From NCBI GenBank assembly GCA_032229885.1, contig JAVYAJ010000289.1:1-33059 (forward strand): a DNA stretch of 33,059 bases, read 5' to 3'. This DNA comes from Anammoximicrobium sp032229885. Lineage in GTDB: Bacteria; Planctomycetota; Planctomycetia; Pirellulales; Pirellulaceae. The notes below the pieces were generated by a model. It was not told the DNA's origin. It saw nothing but the letters and a program-made list of their open reading frames with translations, and ran no database searches. A program made the translations under genes and the position numbers. This document shows, piece after piece, positions 1 to 7,747 of the stretch. The first letter of the stretch is position 1. Each line of letters begins with the position of its first letter.

Positions 1-68
1 CCCCAGGCTACGGTGGTGATGGCCTTCGGCCAACACGCCCCCTGTCGTCTGTGGCGCGCAACAGTCAT
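1..68 (+). repeat. Dispersed intergenic repeat, copy 1 (cut by window edge)
   Basis: This copy starts with CCCCAGGCTACGGTG, identical to 7441-7455. It continues into the palindrome GGCCTTCGGCC (21-31) and then a stretch ending in GCGCAACAGTCAT that recurs, inverted and with a few mismatches, at 7310-7362. No convincing gene covers it. It belongs to a family of short non-coding repeats found again in the 7.3-7.5 kb spacer. Confidence 0.7.
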
Positions 69-114
69 CCCACCCCAATCCCACCTAACCCATTCCAGTG
101 CCACTAACCCACAA

Positions 115-161
115 GTGTACTGTACACACCACTGTACAAGATGCGCGCACGGTGCGCGCAT
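115..161. promoter_or_regulatory. Cluster of short palindromes downstream of the SDR gene
   Basis: GTGTACTGTACAC (115-127) is a perfect inverted repeat around one central base. ACTGTACA occurs twice, at 119-126 and 131-138, 12 bp apart. ATGCGCGCA CGG TGCGCGCAT (141-161) can form a 9-bp stem with a 3-nt loop. The cluster lies just past the stop of the minus-strand SDR gene. No U-tract follows the GC-rich stem in the direction of that gene, so it is not a classical terminator. It could be a hairpin terminator without U-tract, or a pair of operator-like sites. Confidence 0.35.
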
Positions 162-177
162 GATACGAACTAAGACT

Positions 178-960
178 CTAAAACCACGCTGCGGTGAAGC
201 CGCCATCGACGTTGATATGGGTCCCGGTGATGAACTGGCCGCCGACGGAGGAAACGAGCAGCAACAAGGCGCCAATCAACTCGTCCGCCTCGCCAAACCG
301 TTTCATCGGCGTTCCACGCATGATCGAATCGATCCGTTCGGGCGTCAGCACGCGTCGATTCTGTTCGGCCGGAAAGAAGCCCGGACAGATGCAATTTACG
401 CGGACGCCCTTGGTCGCCAGCTCTTGCGCCACGTTGCGAGTCAGATTCAACACGCCTGCCTTGGACGCCGAATAGGCGAAGACGCGGGACAGCGGCAGGT
501 GCGAGGTGACGCTGCCGATATTGACGATTGCGCCGCCCCCGGCGTCGACCATGTGCCGTCCGAAAACCTGGCAGGCCTGAAACACCGCCCGTAGGTTGAT
601 CGCCAAGATACGGTCCCAATCGGCGTCGGTGGCGTCCAAAAAGTCGTTGCCGACGTTGACGCCCGCACAGTTCACGAGGATCTGCACCCGCCCTCGCTGT
701 TGGACTGCCGCGCTCAAGAGGTTTTCGATCGACTCGCGACGCGTGACGTCCACAACCACGTGGCTGGCGCTGCCGCCGGACTGCTGAAGTTCGGCGACCC
801 GCGTCCGACAATGTTCGTCTGTCAAATCGGCCACCACGATGTGCGCGCCAGCGCCGGCGAGTCCGCGACAGAGGGCCCCGCCGAGGACTCCGGCGCCGCC
901 GATCACCACGGCGGTCTGACCTTCGAGCCCAAACAAGTTTTTCAAATAACCTTCAACCAT
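178..960 (-). CDS. SDR-family NAD(P)-dependent oxidoreductase, fructuronate/mannonate-type
   Basis: This is a 260-residue classical short-chain dehydrogenase. The Rossmann motif GGAGVLG is at 21-27, an Asp (D45) ends strand beta-2 and suggests NAD(H) preference, NCAG is at 97-100, and the catalytic residues are S150, Y163 and K167 (YSASK). The C-terminal part contains PGFFPAEQNR and ends with an NVDGGFTAAWF tail. From memory, that motif is typical of SDR-type D-mannonate/fructuronate oxidoreductases, so a sugar-acid substrate is likely; a generic 3-oxoacyl-ACP-reductase-like role cannot be excluded. The start at 960 is chosen because GGAGG lies 5 nt upstream of that ATG. Another ATG lies at 972, and the frame stays open to 1473, but that extension is Pro/Arg-rich repeat translation with no domain. 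The gene appears monocistronic. Confidence 0.85.
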   Translation of the reverse strand: MVEGYLKNLFGLEGQTAVVIGGAGVLGGALCRGLAGAGAHIVVADLTDEHCRTRVAELQQSGGSASHVVVDVTRRESIENLLSAAVQQRGRVQILVNCAGVNVGNDFLDATDADWDRILAINLRAVFQACQVFGRHMVDAGGGAIVNIGSVTSHLPLSRVFAYSASKAGVLNLTRNVAQELATKGVRVNCICPGFFPAEQNRRVLTPERIDSIMRGTPMKRFGEADELIGALLLLVSSVGGQFITGTHINVDGGFTAAWF

Positions 961-1628
961 AGCGGCCTCCATACAGGCAAGAGAGGTGAGAATTTCGACG
1001 CCGGGATGCCGCGCGCGAAATCCGCTGAGGATCCCCGGCGCGGTTCCCGATCGTCGGCCCGCGGAACGCGAACGGGGGTTCGCTGACCGTGATCCGGGGA
1101 AAGCGGGGGCGATCTTGACGCAGCGGCATCGATCGCATGGCGGATGCCAGTCCGGCGCGGCCTGGCTCGCGCCGGCGCGGCAGCCGCGAGCCGCGTTTGC
1201 GCCGTGGTGCGCGGCCCTCAGTATAGCGACTCGCGCCGCGACCGAAAGAGAGCGCCGCGGCACGGCGATTTGGGTTCGCCGTTCGACCGGACTCGCCGAC
1301 GCGCGGCATCGACGCGCGGGGCGATCGGCCGTTGTTGTTGGAATCGGCGTCGTTGGGCTGGGCGTCGTTGGGCTGGGCGTCGTTGGATTGGGCGTCGTTG
1401 GATTGGGCGTCGTTGGATTGGGCGTCGTTGGATTGGGCGTCGTCATTTCCGCGGGACTTTCGGCAAAACCCACATTGATCGGCTACCGAGTTTTGGTAAA
1501 GGTGGTACATTGATTTGTAGCGGGGACGCCCCGCGCTGTGCAACGGCTGCGTTCGCGCATCGCCAATCCAGCTTGTCCGCGCGTCGAGCGATGATCAGTT
1601 AAGCAAATCCGAAGGGACATCAACGGCC
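961..1628. other. Intergenic region between divergent genes
   Basis: Several overlapping frames are open on both strands, as expected at this GC content. None shows a recognisable domain, and their products are Arg/Pro/Ala-rich. The only clear structure is the 15-bp tandem repeat at 1346-1443. Promoters for the SDR gene and for the operon starting at 1629 should lie here, but I found no convincing -35/-10 pair. Confidence 0.6.
1346..1443. repeat. 15-bp tandem repeat, about 6.5 copies
   Basis: The unit is GGCGTCGTTGGRYTG. Two copies read GGCGTCGTTGGGCTG (1346-1375), four read GGCGTCGTTGGATTG (1376-1435), and a partial copy follows (1436-1443). The unit length is a multiple of three, so it reads through in every frame; on the minus strand it would give TTPNP or NDAQS pentapeptides. 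It lies outside any supported gene and is a candidate variable-number repeat. Confidence 0.9.
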
Positions 1629-2267
1629 ATGAGCGAAACGGTCAACCCGACCGGAGGATCCGGCGAAAGCGGCGGACCGCCCGGCGAACAGGTTCGCGTC
1701 CAGCACCTCAGCGCACGGGTTCCCGAGCGTGTCAGTCGCGGCGCATTCAGTACGGGCGCCATCGTCATGACGGGCGCTACCGAGTTCATTTTGGACTTTG
1801 TCCAGAACCTGAGCACGCCGCCTTCGGTAACGGCCCGCATCGTGATGCCGCACGCGACGTTGCCCCAGTTCATCGAGGCCTTGCGAAAAAACCTGGACAT
1901 CTATCGCCAGCGGTTTGGCGAGCCGCCGAGCCTGCCCCCCGCTCCGACGCCGGCGCGACAGCCGACCGCGCAGGAGATCTACGACGAGCTGAAACTGGCC
2001 GACGACCTGCTGCCGGGCGCGTATGCCAACGGAGTGATGATCGGGCACACCCCGTCCGAGTTCAAGTTCGACTTTCTAACCAATCTTTTTCCCACGTCGG
2101 CCGTGTCCGCGCGGGTCTTCATGTCCGTACCGCAGGTGTCGCGCCTGTTGCAATCGCTGCAGGGCACGTTCCAACAGTTTCAGCAGCGAGTCCAACAACA
2201 ACAGCAGCAGCGCGAACAGCACCCGCGGCAGAACCCGCCGCCGGACGCGCAACCCGGCGCCCCATGA
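1629..2267 (+). CDS. Tandem-duplicated DUF3467 protein
   Basis: The 212-residue product is cytoplasmic, with no signal peptide or membrane segment. It contains two copies of a DUF3467-like module. The first, at about residues 38-97, runs from the TGAIVMTGATEF region through FILDFVQNL, ARIVMPHATLPQFIEALRKN and a YRQRFGE end. The second, at about 130-190, runs from YANGVMIGHTPSEFKFDF through ARVFMSVPQVSRLLQSLQ. The family is known only as small conserved proteins of unknown function; two fused copies are longer than the usual single domain of about 100 residues. The tail is Gln/Pro-rich. The ATG at 1629 has only a weak AAGGGA upstream. The stop is 3 nt before the AmmeMemoRadiSam gene, so the two are probably co-transcribed and translationally coupled. 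No function is claimed. Confidence 0.8.
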   Translation: MSETVNPTGGSGESGGPPGEQVRVQHLSARVPERVSRGAFSTGAIVMTGATEFILDFVQNLSTPPSVTARIVMPHATLPQFIEALRKNLDIYRQRFGEPPSLPPAPTPARQPTAQEIYDELKLADDLLPGAYANGVMIGHTPSEFKFDFLTNLFPTSAVSARVFMSVPQVSRLLQSLQGTFQQFQQRVQQQQQQREQHPRQNPPPDAQPGAP

Positions 2268-2270
2268 CCT

Positions 2271-5200
2271 ATGACGCCGCATACGGTAATTCGACCACCG
2301 CAATCCGAGCGCTTGCCGGACGGGGCCCAGCCTGGCGGCTGGTGGCATGTCGACACCGACGGTCAGCACTTGATCTGCGATCTGTGTCCGCGGGCCTGTC
2401 GCCTGAAGCCGGGTGACCGCGGTTTCTGTTTCGTCCGCGAGAACCGCGACGGCCAGATCGTGCTGAACACGTACGGCCGCAGCACGGGATTCTGCGTCGA
2501 CCCGATCGAGAAGAAGCCGCTGAACCACTTCTTCCCCGGGACCGCCGTTTTGTCGTTCGGCACGGCAGGCTGCAACCTGGGTTGCAAGTTCTGCCAGAAC
2601 TGGGACATCTCGAAGAGTCGCGAAGTCGATCGCGCCAGCGAGCGGGCAACGCCCGAGATGATCGCCGAGGCCGCGCGACAACTGAAGTGCCACAGTGTCG
2701 CCTACACCTACAACGACCCGGTGATCTGGGCCGAGTACGCGATCGACACGGCGCGGGCCTGCCGGGCCGTCGGCGTCCGCTCGGTGGCCGTGACGGCCGG
2801 CTATATCATGCCCGCCGCCCGCGAGCCGTTCTTTGGCGAGATGGACGCCGCGAACGTCGATTTGAAAGCGTTCTCAGAACAGTTCTATTTCAGACTGACC
2901 TATTCGCATCTCCAGCCGGTTTTGGATACGCTGCGTTGGCTGAAGCACGAGACGGACGTGTGGTTCGAGATCACGAACTTGGTGATCCCCGGCGAAAACG
3001 ATTCCCCGGACGAACTGCGGCGGATGTGCGACTGGATCCTGGCCAACGTCGGCGACGACGTGCCGGTGCACTTCAGCGCATTCCATCCGGACTTTCGGCT
3101 GCAAGATCGTGCGCGAACGCCGCACGAGACATTGCTGGCGGCGTACGCCCTTGCGCGGCGGCAGGGAATTCGTTACGTCTATGTGGGCAACGTGGACGAC
3201 GCCCGCCACCAGAACACCTATTGTCCGCATTGCGGCCAAGTGCTGATCGAACGAAATTGGTACGATCTGGGCGCCTACCACCTGCGCGGCGATTGCTGCG
3301 GGCACTGTGGCGGCAAGATCGCCGGGCGTTTTGGCGCCGGTCCGGGCGACTGGGGACGCAAACGGCTGCCGGTGCAGATGGCCCGATTCGCCGACGCGGC
3401 GCGTTCAACAGACGCCTCTGCGGCCGGCGCCACAGCGCGCCCGACGCGAGTGTCTGCTGCACACGTCGACGCCGCACGCGCCAACACCGCCGAAGCGCGG
3501 GCGCCGGCGGGCGTCTGCGAGGCGACGGACACAGAGGAGAAAACGATGACGTCACAGCCCGCGCTGGGGCCACAATCGCAGGCGACCGCGGCCGTTGGGC
3601 CGGGTCAGGTTCCGATCTGTCCGCAATTGAGCGCCGCGCAAGAAGCGGCTGTCCATCGCGCCGCATGCGAAACGGTCGCCGCCGGCGTTCGAAACCAGGC
3701 GGTCCGCTTGTCCGACGCCACACTTCAGGGTTGTGCCGACCAACTGGTGATGGGCGCGTTCGTCACGCTCACGCGTCGCGGGCGTCTCCGGGCGTGTTGC
3801 GGCGTCTTGGGACGCCCAATGCCGATCGGCCAAGCCGTCCAGCACGCGGCTCGGCGGACGGCGACCGAGGATGCTCGCTTTCCGACGATCTCGCCCACCG
3901 AACTGGCGCATTTCGAGTTGGACGTGACCCTGCTGTACGGGTTTCAGCCCATCGACGCCCGCGGTTCGGAACGTGCGCGGCACGTCAAGGTCGGCCGTCA
4001 CGGCCTGCAGATCTCGCGGGGAACGTCCAGCGGGTTGCTGCTGCCCGTGGTGGCCGTCGAGAACGGCTGGGATGCCGAGCAGTTTCTGGACCACGTGTGC
4101 CGCAAGGCCGGCTTGCCGACGACGGCCTGGCAAGACGACCAGGCTCGTCTGGTGCGTTTCGAGGGACGCATGATCCCGGGCGGTTTCGCGCCCGATGTTC
4201 TGTCTCCGGCCGACAATGCCCCGCCGCCTCGCTTTGCCGCGGCCGACATCCAGCGGCTGGCCGATGAATGTCGGCGGAACGTGTTGGCCTTGGTGCGCGG
4301 CGCGACGCCGAACTATTACCTGCCGGGCTGTCCTGACGGAACGGTCGAAGGGTTGGCGCTGTCGGTGTGGTTCGACGGACAGGCCGAGCCTTCGACGTTT
4401 TCCCAGTTGTCGCTGCGGCCCGGCGTACCGCTGCAAGCGAGCCTGTTCGGGCTGTGCGACACGGCCGCCAAGATGCTTGCTCGCGGCGGGGCGGCGGACT
4501 GGAACCGGATGCGGGTCGGCCTGACCGTGTTGTACGACCCGGCCATGCATGGCACGGCAGCCGACGCCGATCTGGCGGGCCTGGATCCCGGACGACGGGC
4601 GCTGTTGGTGGCCGAGCAAAACCGCAACGCCTGGGTTTTTGATCCCGGTCGGTCGGCCGCCGAGTTGTTGCAGATCGCCGCGCAGGCCGCACACACGGGC
4701 GGTTCGGCAACGGCTGCTGTCTATTCGCTGGCGGCCCAATCGACGCAACAAGCCGTCTCGGTCTACAACGTTCCGCGGGCGCACGCCGGGCCGCAGACGC
4801 GGCCACCCGCCGTCGCCGGGACGTTCTATCCGCGCGATCCGGGCCAGTTGGCCACGATGCTCGACGACATGCTGGCCGGCGAACCGGTCGAGCCGGGCGA
4901 CTGGCCCGCCGCGCTGGTGCCGCATGCCGGCTGGGTCTACTCGGGCCGTCTCGCCGCGCAGACCCTGCGCCGCGTGCGGATCCCCGAGACCGTGCTCGTC
5001 CTAGGCCCCAAACATACCCGCCAGGGCGTCGATTACGCCATCGCGCCGCACGACACGTGGTCGCTGCCGGGCGGCGATGTGGCGTCCGATCCCGAGTTGG
5101 CGCGTCGTCTGGCGGCCGAGATTCCGGAACTGCAACTGGACGCCGCGGCGCATCAACAAGAGCATGCGATCGAAGTCCAGTTGCCGATCCTGGCGCGGTT

Positions 5201-5615
5201 GGCTCCGCGCACGCGAGTCGTGGGGATTTCGTTGGGGGGCGGCGATCTGGACCGCTGCCGTCGTCTGGCCACGAATCTGGCGAACGTGCTGCGTCAGCTT
5301 CGGCCGAGGCCGTTGTTGCTGATCTCCAGCGACATGAATCACTATGCCACGGACCACGAGAATCGACGCCTGGATGAAATCGCATTGCAGGCGCTCGAGT
5401 CGCTCGATCCGGCCGCCGTGTACGACACGGTGGTTGTCCGCCACAACATCAGCATGTGCGGCGTGCGCCCGGCGATCGTGGTGATGGAGACACTGCGGCA
5501 ACTCGGGCTGCTGGGCGCTTGCGTCCGTGTCGGCTACGACACCAGCGCGCGCGTCTCGGGCGACGCGAATCGGGTGGTGGGCTATGCGGGCCTGTTGTTC
5601 GGGAACCCGGCCTAG
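2271..5615 (+). CDS. Three-in-one AmmeMemoRadiSam protein: radical SAM + AMMECR1 + MEMO
   Basis: This single 1114-residue frame joins proteins usually encoded by three genes. Residues 1-370 are the AmmeMemoRadiSam radical SAM enzyme (pyruvate formate-lyase-activase-like). They show an N-terminal Cys cluster (C36, C39, C43, C53), the [4Fe-4S]/SAM motif CNLGCKFC (C101, C105, C108) and C-terminal paired CPHC and CGHC zinc-ribbon-like motifs. A 50-residue Ala-rich linker follows. Residues 426-640 are AMMECR1 (protein A); its signature reads LRACCG instead of the usual LRGCIG. About 645-815 resembles a second, degenerate AMMECR1 copy. Residues 843-1114 are MEMO (protein B), with AVAGTFYP, PHAGWVYSG, LGPKHT, EHAIEVQLP and SSDMNHYATD, plus a late MCG; its two His and the Cys fit the family's metal site. 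The biochemical product is not known to me. An in-frame ATG with a strong ribosome site lies at 3546. Confidence 0.9.
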   Translation: MTPHTVIRPPQSERLPDGAQPGGWWHVDTDGQHLICDLCPRACRLKPGDRGFCFVRENRDGQIVLNTYGRSTGFCVDPIEKKPLNHFFPGTAVLSFGTAGCNLGCKFCQNWDISKSREVDRASERATPEMIAEAARQLKCHSVAYTYNDPVIWAEYAIDTARACRAVGVRSVAVTAGYIMPAAREPFFGEMDAANVDLKAFSEQFYFRLTYSHLQPVLDTLRWLKHETDVWFEITNLVIPGENDSPDELRRMCDWILANVGDDVPVHFSAFHPDFRLQDRARTPHETLLAAYALARRQGIRYVYVGNVDDARHQNTYCPHCGQVLIERNWYDLGAYHLRGDCCGHCGGKIAGRFGAGPGDWGRKRLPVQMARFADAARSTDASAAGATARPTRVSAAHVDAARANTAEARAPAGVCEATDTEEKTMTSQPALGPQSQATAAVGPGQVPICPQLSAAQEAAVHRAACETVAAGVRNQAVRLSDATLQGCADQLVMGAFVTLTRRGRLRACCGVLGRPMPIGQAVQHAARRTATEDARFPTISPTELAHFELDVTLLYGFQPIDARGSERARHVKVGRHGLQISRGTSSGLLLPVVAVENGWDAEQFLDHVCRKAGLPTTAWQDDQARLVRFEGRMIPGGFAPDVLSPADNAPPPRFAAADIQRLADECRRNVLALVRGATPNYYLPGCPDGTVEGLALSVWFDGQAEPSTFSQLSLRPGVPLQASLFGLCDTAAKMLARGGAADWNRMRVGLTVLYDPAMHGTAADADLAGLDPGRRALLVAEQNRNAWVFDPGRSAAELLQIAAQAAHTGGSATAAVYSLAAQSTQQAVSVYNVPRAHAGPQTRPPAVAGTFYPRDPGQLATMLDDMLAGEPVEPGDWPAALVPHAGWVYSGRLAAQTLRRVRIPETVLVLGPKHTRQGVDYAIAPHDTWSLPGGDVASDPELARRLAAEIPELQLDAAAHQQEHAIEVQLPILARLAPRTRVVGISLGGGDLDRCRRLATNLANVLRQLRPRPLLLISSDMNHYATDHENRRLDEIALQALESLDPAAVYDTVVVRHNISMCGVRPAIVVMETLRQLGLLGACVRVGYDTSARVSGDANRVVGYAGLLFGNPA
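3534..3548 (+). promoter_or_regulatory. Internal ribosome binding site and in-frame ATG inside the fusion gene
   Basis: GAGGAG (3534-3539) lies 6 nt before an ATG at 3546-3548 that is codon 426 of the fusion. It sits at the end of the Ala-rich linker, exactly where the AMMECR1 region begins. This is a better ribosome site than the one before 2271. The AMMECR1-MEMO part could therefore also be made as a separate protein of 689 residues. Confidence 0.6.
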
Positions 5616-5677
5616 CGGGCCGGCCGATCGATCGGCGGATTTGGCAATCCACGGCTGTTCAAGCAAAGGCAGTTCTC

Positions 5678-7102
5678 ATGTTGAAAACGGCGACGCGTTT
5701 GGGTGCGGCGTTCCTGATGGCGGGCGGACTCGCGATCATTGCGCGGGCCTGCGATGGGATCATCGTCGGGCGAGCCGCGAGCGCCGACGGCGCGGTGCTG
5801 TTGGGGCACAACGAGGAAAATGCGTTGGACCGGGTCTTGGAATTCCACAAAATCCCTCGGCAACAGCACGCGCCAGGAACGTCCGAGCGTCTGGCCCGAG
5901 GCGGGCAACTCGAACAGATTCCCGAGACCTGGGCGTTTCTGTGGAGCGAGAACCCAGGGTTGTCGTTCAGCGACGGATACATGAACGAGTGGGGCGTGGC
6001 CATTGCCAGCATTCAGTGCTTGACGCGCGAGGACAGTTACGATGCGTTGGTCGCCCGCGGCGAGATCCGCGACGGCGGGATCGGCTATATGCTGCGGCGT
6101 CTGGTCGCCCTGCGGGCAAAATCGGCCCGCGAGGGCATGGAACTGATGGGCGCGCTGGTCGAACGATTCGGCTATGCCGATTCCGGCCGGACGTACGCCG
6201 TGGCCGATCCGCGCGAAGCGTGGGTGGTCGAAGTGGTCCGTGGGCGGCGTTGGGTGGCGCAGCGGGCGCCCGACGACCAGGTGGTCGTGCTTCCGGCGCG
6301 GCACATCATCGGCGAGGTGGATCTGGACGACCGCGAGAACTTTCGCGCGTCGCCCGATCTGGTGAGCTATGCCGTCGCGCGCGGCTGGTTCGATCCGGAC
6401 GGGGGCCGACCGTTCAGTTTTCGCGAGGTCTACCAGACGCCCGCGCGGACGGCGCCCGACGCGCGTCAGCTCCGGGGCCAGGAGATCGCGACCGGGCGTC
6501 AAAACGCGTGGCCGCCCGCCAAACCGCTGCCCTTCGCGGTCCGGCCGCACAAGAAATTGGACGTCGCTGACGTGGCGGCGCTGCTCCGGAACAAAGATCG
6601 CTTGGTGGGGATGTTCAATCAGACCACGCAAGAGGCGGCTGTGTTTCAACTGCGCGACCATCTGCCTCGCGAGATCGCCTGCGTCTACTGGCGGACGACG
6701 GGGCGCCCGGATCTGAGCGTGCTGACCCCGTGGTACGTCGCGGTCGACACGACGCCGGCGAACTACGGCCGCGCGGCCGCGGCGGACACGCTGCTGTCGC
6801 TGGACCATCACTTTCAGCCCGAGCCGGGCACGTTTACGCCAGCGCCGGATCGCGCCTGGTGGACGTTCAAAAACCTCGTGCGCCACGTCGATCGCGATTA
6901 CGCCTCGCGCGCTCCGGCTGTCCAAACGGCCTGGTCGGCGATGGAGGCGGGCCTGTTCGAGCGGCAAACAGCGATCGAAGCCGAAGCCGCCGCCAAGTGG
7001 CAGCAGGATCCGGCGGCCGCGCGCGCGTTTCTAACCCGCTACTGTGCCGAGGCGGCGGCCAAGGCGTGTGCTCGGGCCGATGAACTCCGAGCAGGACGCT
7101 GA
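5678..7102 (+). CDS. Secreted C69-family dipeptidase
   Basis: This 474-residue Ntn-type peptidase matches peptidase family C69 (PF03577). The N-terminus is a signal peptide (about residues 1-24) followed by C25 in a CDGIIVGRAASADG context. In this family the Cys becomes the N-terminal nucleophile after self-processing, and the GHNEEN motif follows, as expected. Further family features are the SDGYMNEWGVAIAS stretch and GYADSGRTYAVADPREAWVVEVV. The length is normal for the family. It probably hydrolyses dipeptides in the periplasm. The ATG at 5678 has AAAGG 8 nt upstream; the frame is open further upstream to 5456, but that part overlaps the preceding gene. The 62-nt gap to the AmmeMemoRadiSam gene suggests one operon. 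Confidence 0.88.
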   Translation: MLKTATRLGAAFLMAGGLAIIARACDGIIVGRAASADGAVLLGHNEENALDRVLEFHKIPRQQHAPGTSERLARGGQLEQIPETWAFLWSENPGLSFSDGYMNEWGVAIASIQCLTREDSYDALVARGEIRDGGIGYMLRRLVALRAKSAREGMELMGALVERFGYADSGRTYAVADPREAWVVEVVRGRRWVAQRAPDDQVVVLPARHIIGEVDLDDRENFRASPDLVSYAVARGWFDPDGGRPFSFREVYQTPARTAPDARQLRGQEIATGRQNAWPPAKPLPFAVRPHKKLDVADVAALLRNKDRLVGMFNQTTQEAAVFQLRDHLPREIACVYWRTTGRPDLSVLTPWYVAVDTTPANYGRAAAADTLLSLDHHFQPEPGTFTPAPDRAWWTFKNLVRHVDRDYASRAPAVQTAWSAMEAGLFERQTAIEAEAAAKWQQDPAAARAFLTRYCAEAAAKACARADELRAGR

Positions 7103-7309
7103 TGGTCGGCCCGTCGCGACCGCGCTCGGAGGCAAAGTGTCTCTGAGGCACTGCGATAGCTGGTCGGCGGAAGCCCGACTGCCGTAGGCGCGGAACGCGT
7201 CTGTCTGCCTCGCCAGTGGCCGAACCTGCGCGCCGCCGCGCGGGTTGGCCGCCCCTGACGCGGTCAAAAAAGTCGGTAACTGTGGGGGTTAGACAGGAAT
7301 TGGTATTGC

Positions 7310-7362
7310 ATGACTGTTGCGCAGCACAGACGACAGCAATCGTGTTGGCCGAAGGCCATCCT
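7310..7362 (-). repeat. Dispersed intergenic repeat, copy 2 (inverted)
   Basis: The reverse complement reads GATGGCCTTCGGCCAACACG, then CTGTCGTCTGTG and GCGCAACAGTCAT. It matches 18-68 with only a few differences, mainly a 4-nt difference in the middle. The palindrome lies at 7347-7357. Confidence 0.75.
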
Positions 7363-7384
7363 CAACGTGTCACCTCCGTCCGTA

Positions 7385-7478
7385 TGAATATGGCCTTCGG
7401 CCAACAGAGGCACGCACGCGGCGCCAGTCCTGGGGCGTTGCCCCAGGCTACGGTGATCGAAGGCCTTCGGCCAAACAG
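7385..7478 (+). repeat. Dispersed intergenic repeat, copy 3 (compound)
   Basis: The segment contains GGCCTTCGGCC twice (7392-7402 and 7462-7472), each followed by AACAG or AAACAG. CCCCAGGCTACGGTG lies between them (7441-7455), identical to the first 15 bases of the window. Together with copy 2 it forms an inverted arrangement of the same palindrome. Confidence 0.7.
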
Positions 7479-7628
7479 AATCAGCGGCTATCTGCGCTCC
7501 AACGCGCAACAGGTGAAGCGGTAGCAGTTTAAGAAATTGACCGCGCCAGGCCGCCTCTGCCGCCCCTGCCGATCCGTCAGTCAGCTCTAGGCGCCACGGC
7601 GCGCCGGCGCGTCCAGCGTCAATTGGTC

Positions 7629-7657
7629 TTGTCGTGGCCGGGCAGAACGCCTAACAT
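7629..7657 (+). promoter_or_regulatory. Possible sigma-70-type promoter for the secretin gene
   Basis: TTGTCG (7629-7634) and TAACAT (7652-7657) are separated by 17 nt. Each matches four of six consensus positions. It lies about 90 nt before the preferred GTG start of the secretin. Confidence 0.3.
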
Positions 7658-7747
7658 CCGCCGCGCTCGTCGGCAGGTTCTGGCTATCGTGCTAGCTTGC
7701 GCGGCTCGCTGTTAGCTGTCCGCTTTGACTTTTGGCGGGAAGACATC

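Larger units (their letters stand above)
7103..7747. other. Repeat-rich spacer before the secretin locus
   Basis: No gene is supported. 7310-7478 is occupied by two dispersed-repeat copies, and small open frames through them are artefacts of that repeat. The remainder (7500-7747) is unique sequence with a possible promoter at 7629-7657. No hairpin with T-tract was found after the dipeptidase stop. Confidence 0.65.

Noticed and set aside
961..1473. N-terminal extension of the SDR through the 15-bp repeat
   Set aside because: GGAGG 5 nt before ATG 960 marks a normal SDR start, and the extension is low-complexity.
3552..4925. Long open frame on the minus strand (457 codons), and a second at 3985-5385
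   Set aside because: Both are antisense to the AMMECR1-MEMO part of the fusion, which has strong family motifs. Their products are Arg/Gln/His-rich without domains, as expected of antisense frames at high GC.
7216..7524. 102-codon + frame in the repeat spacer, and the similar frame at 13-594
   Set aside because: Both are translations of the dispersed intergenic repeat or of SDR antisense, without ribosome sites or domains.
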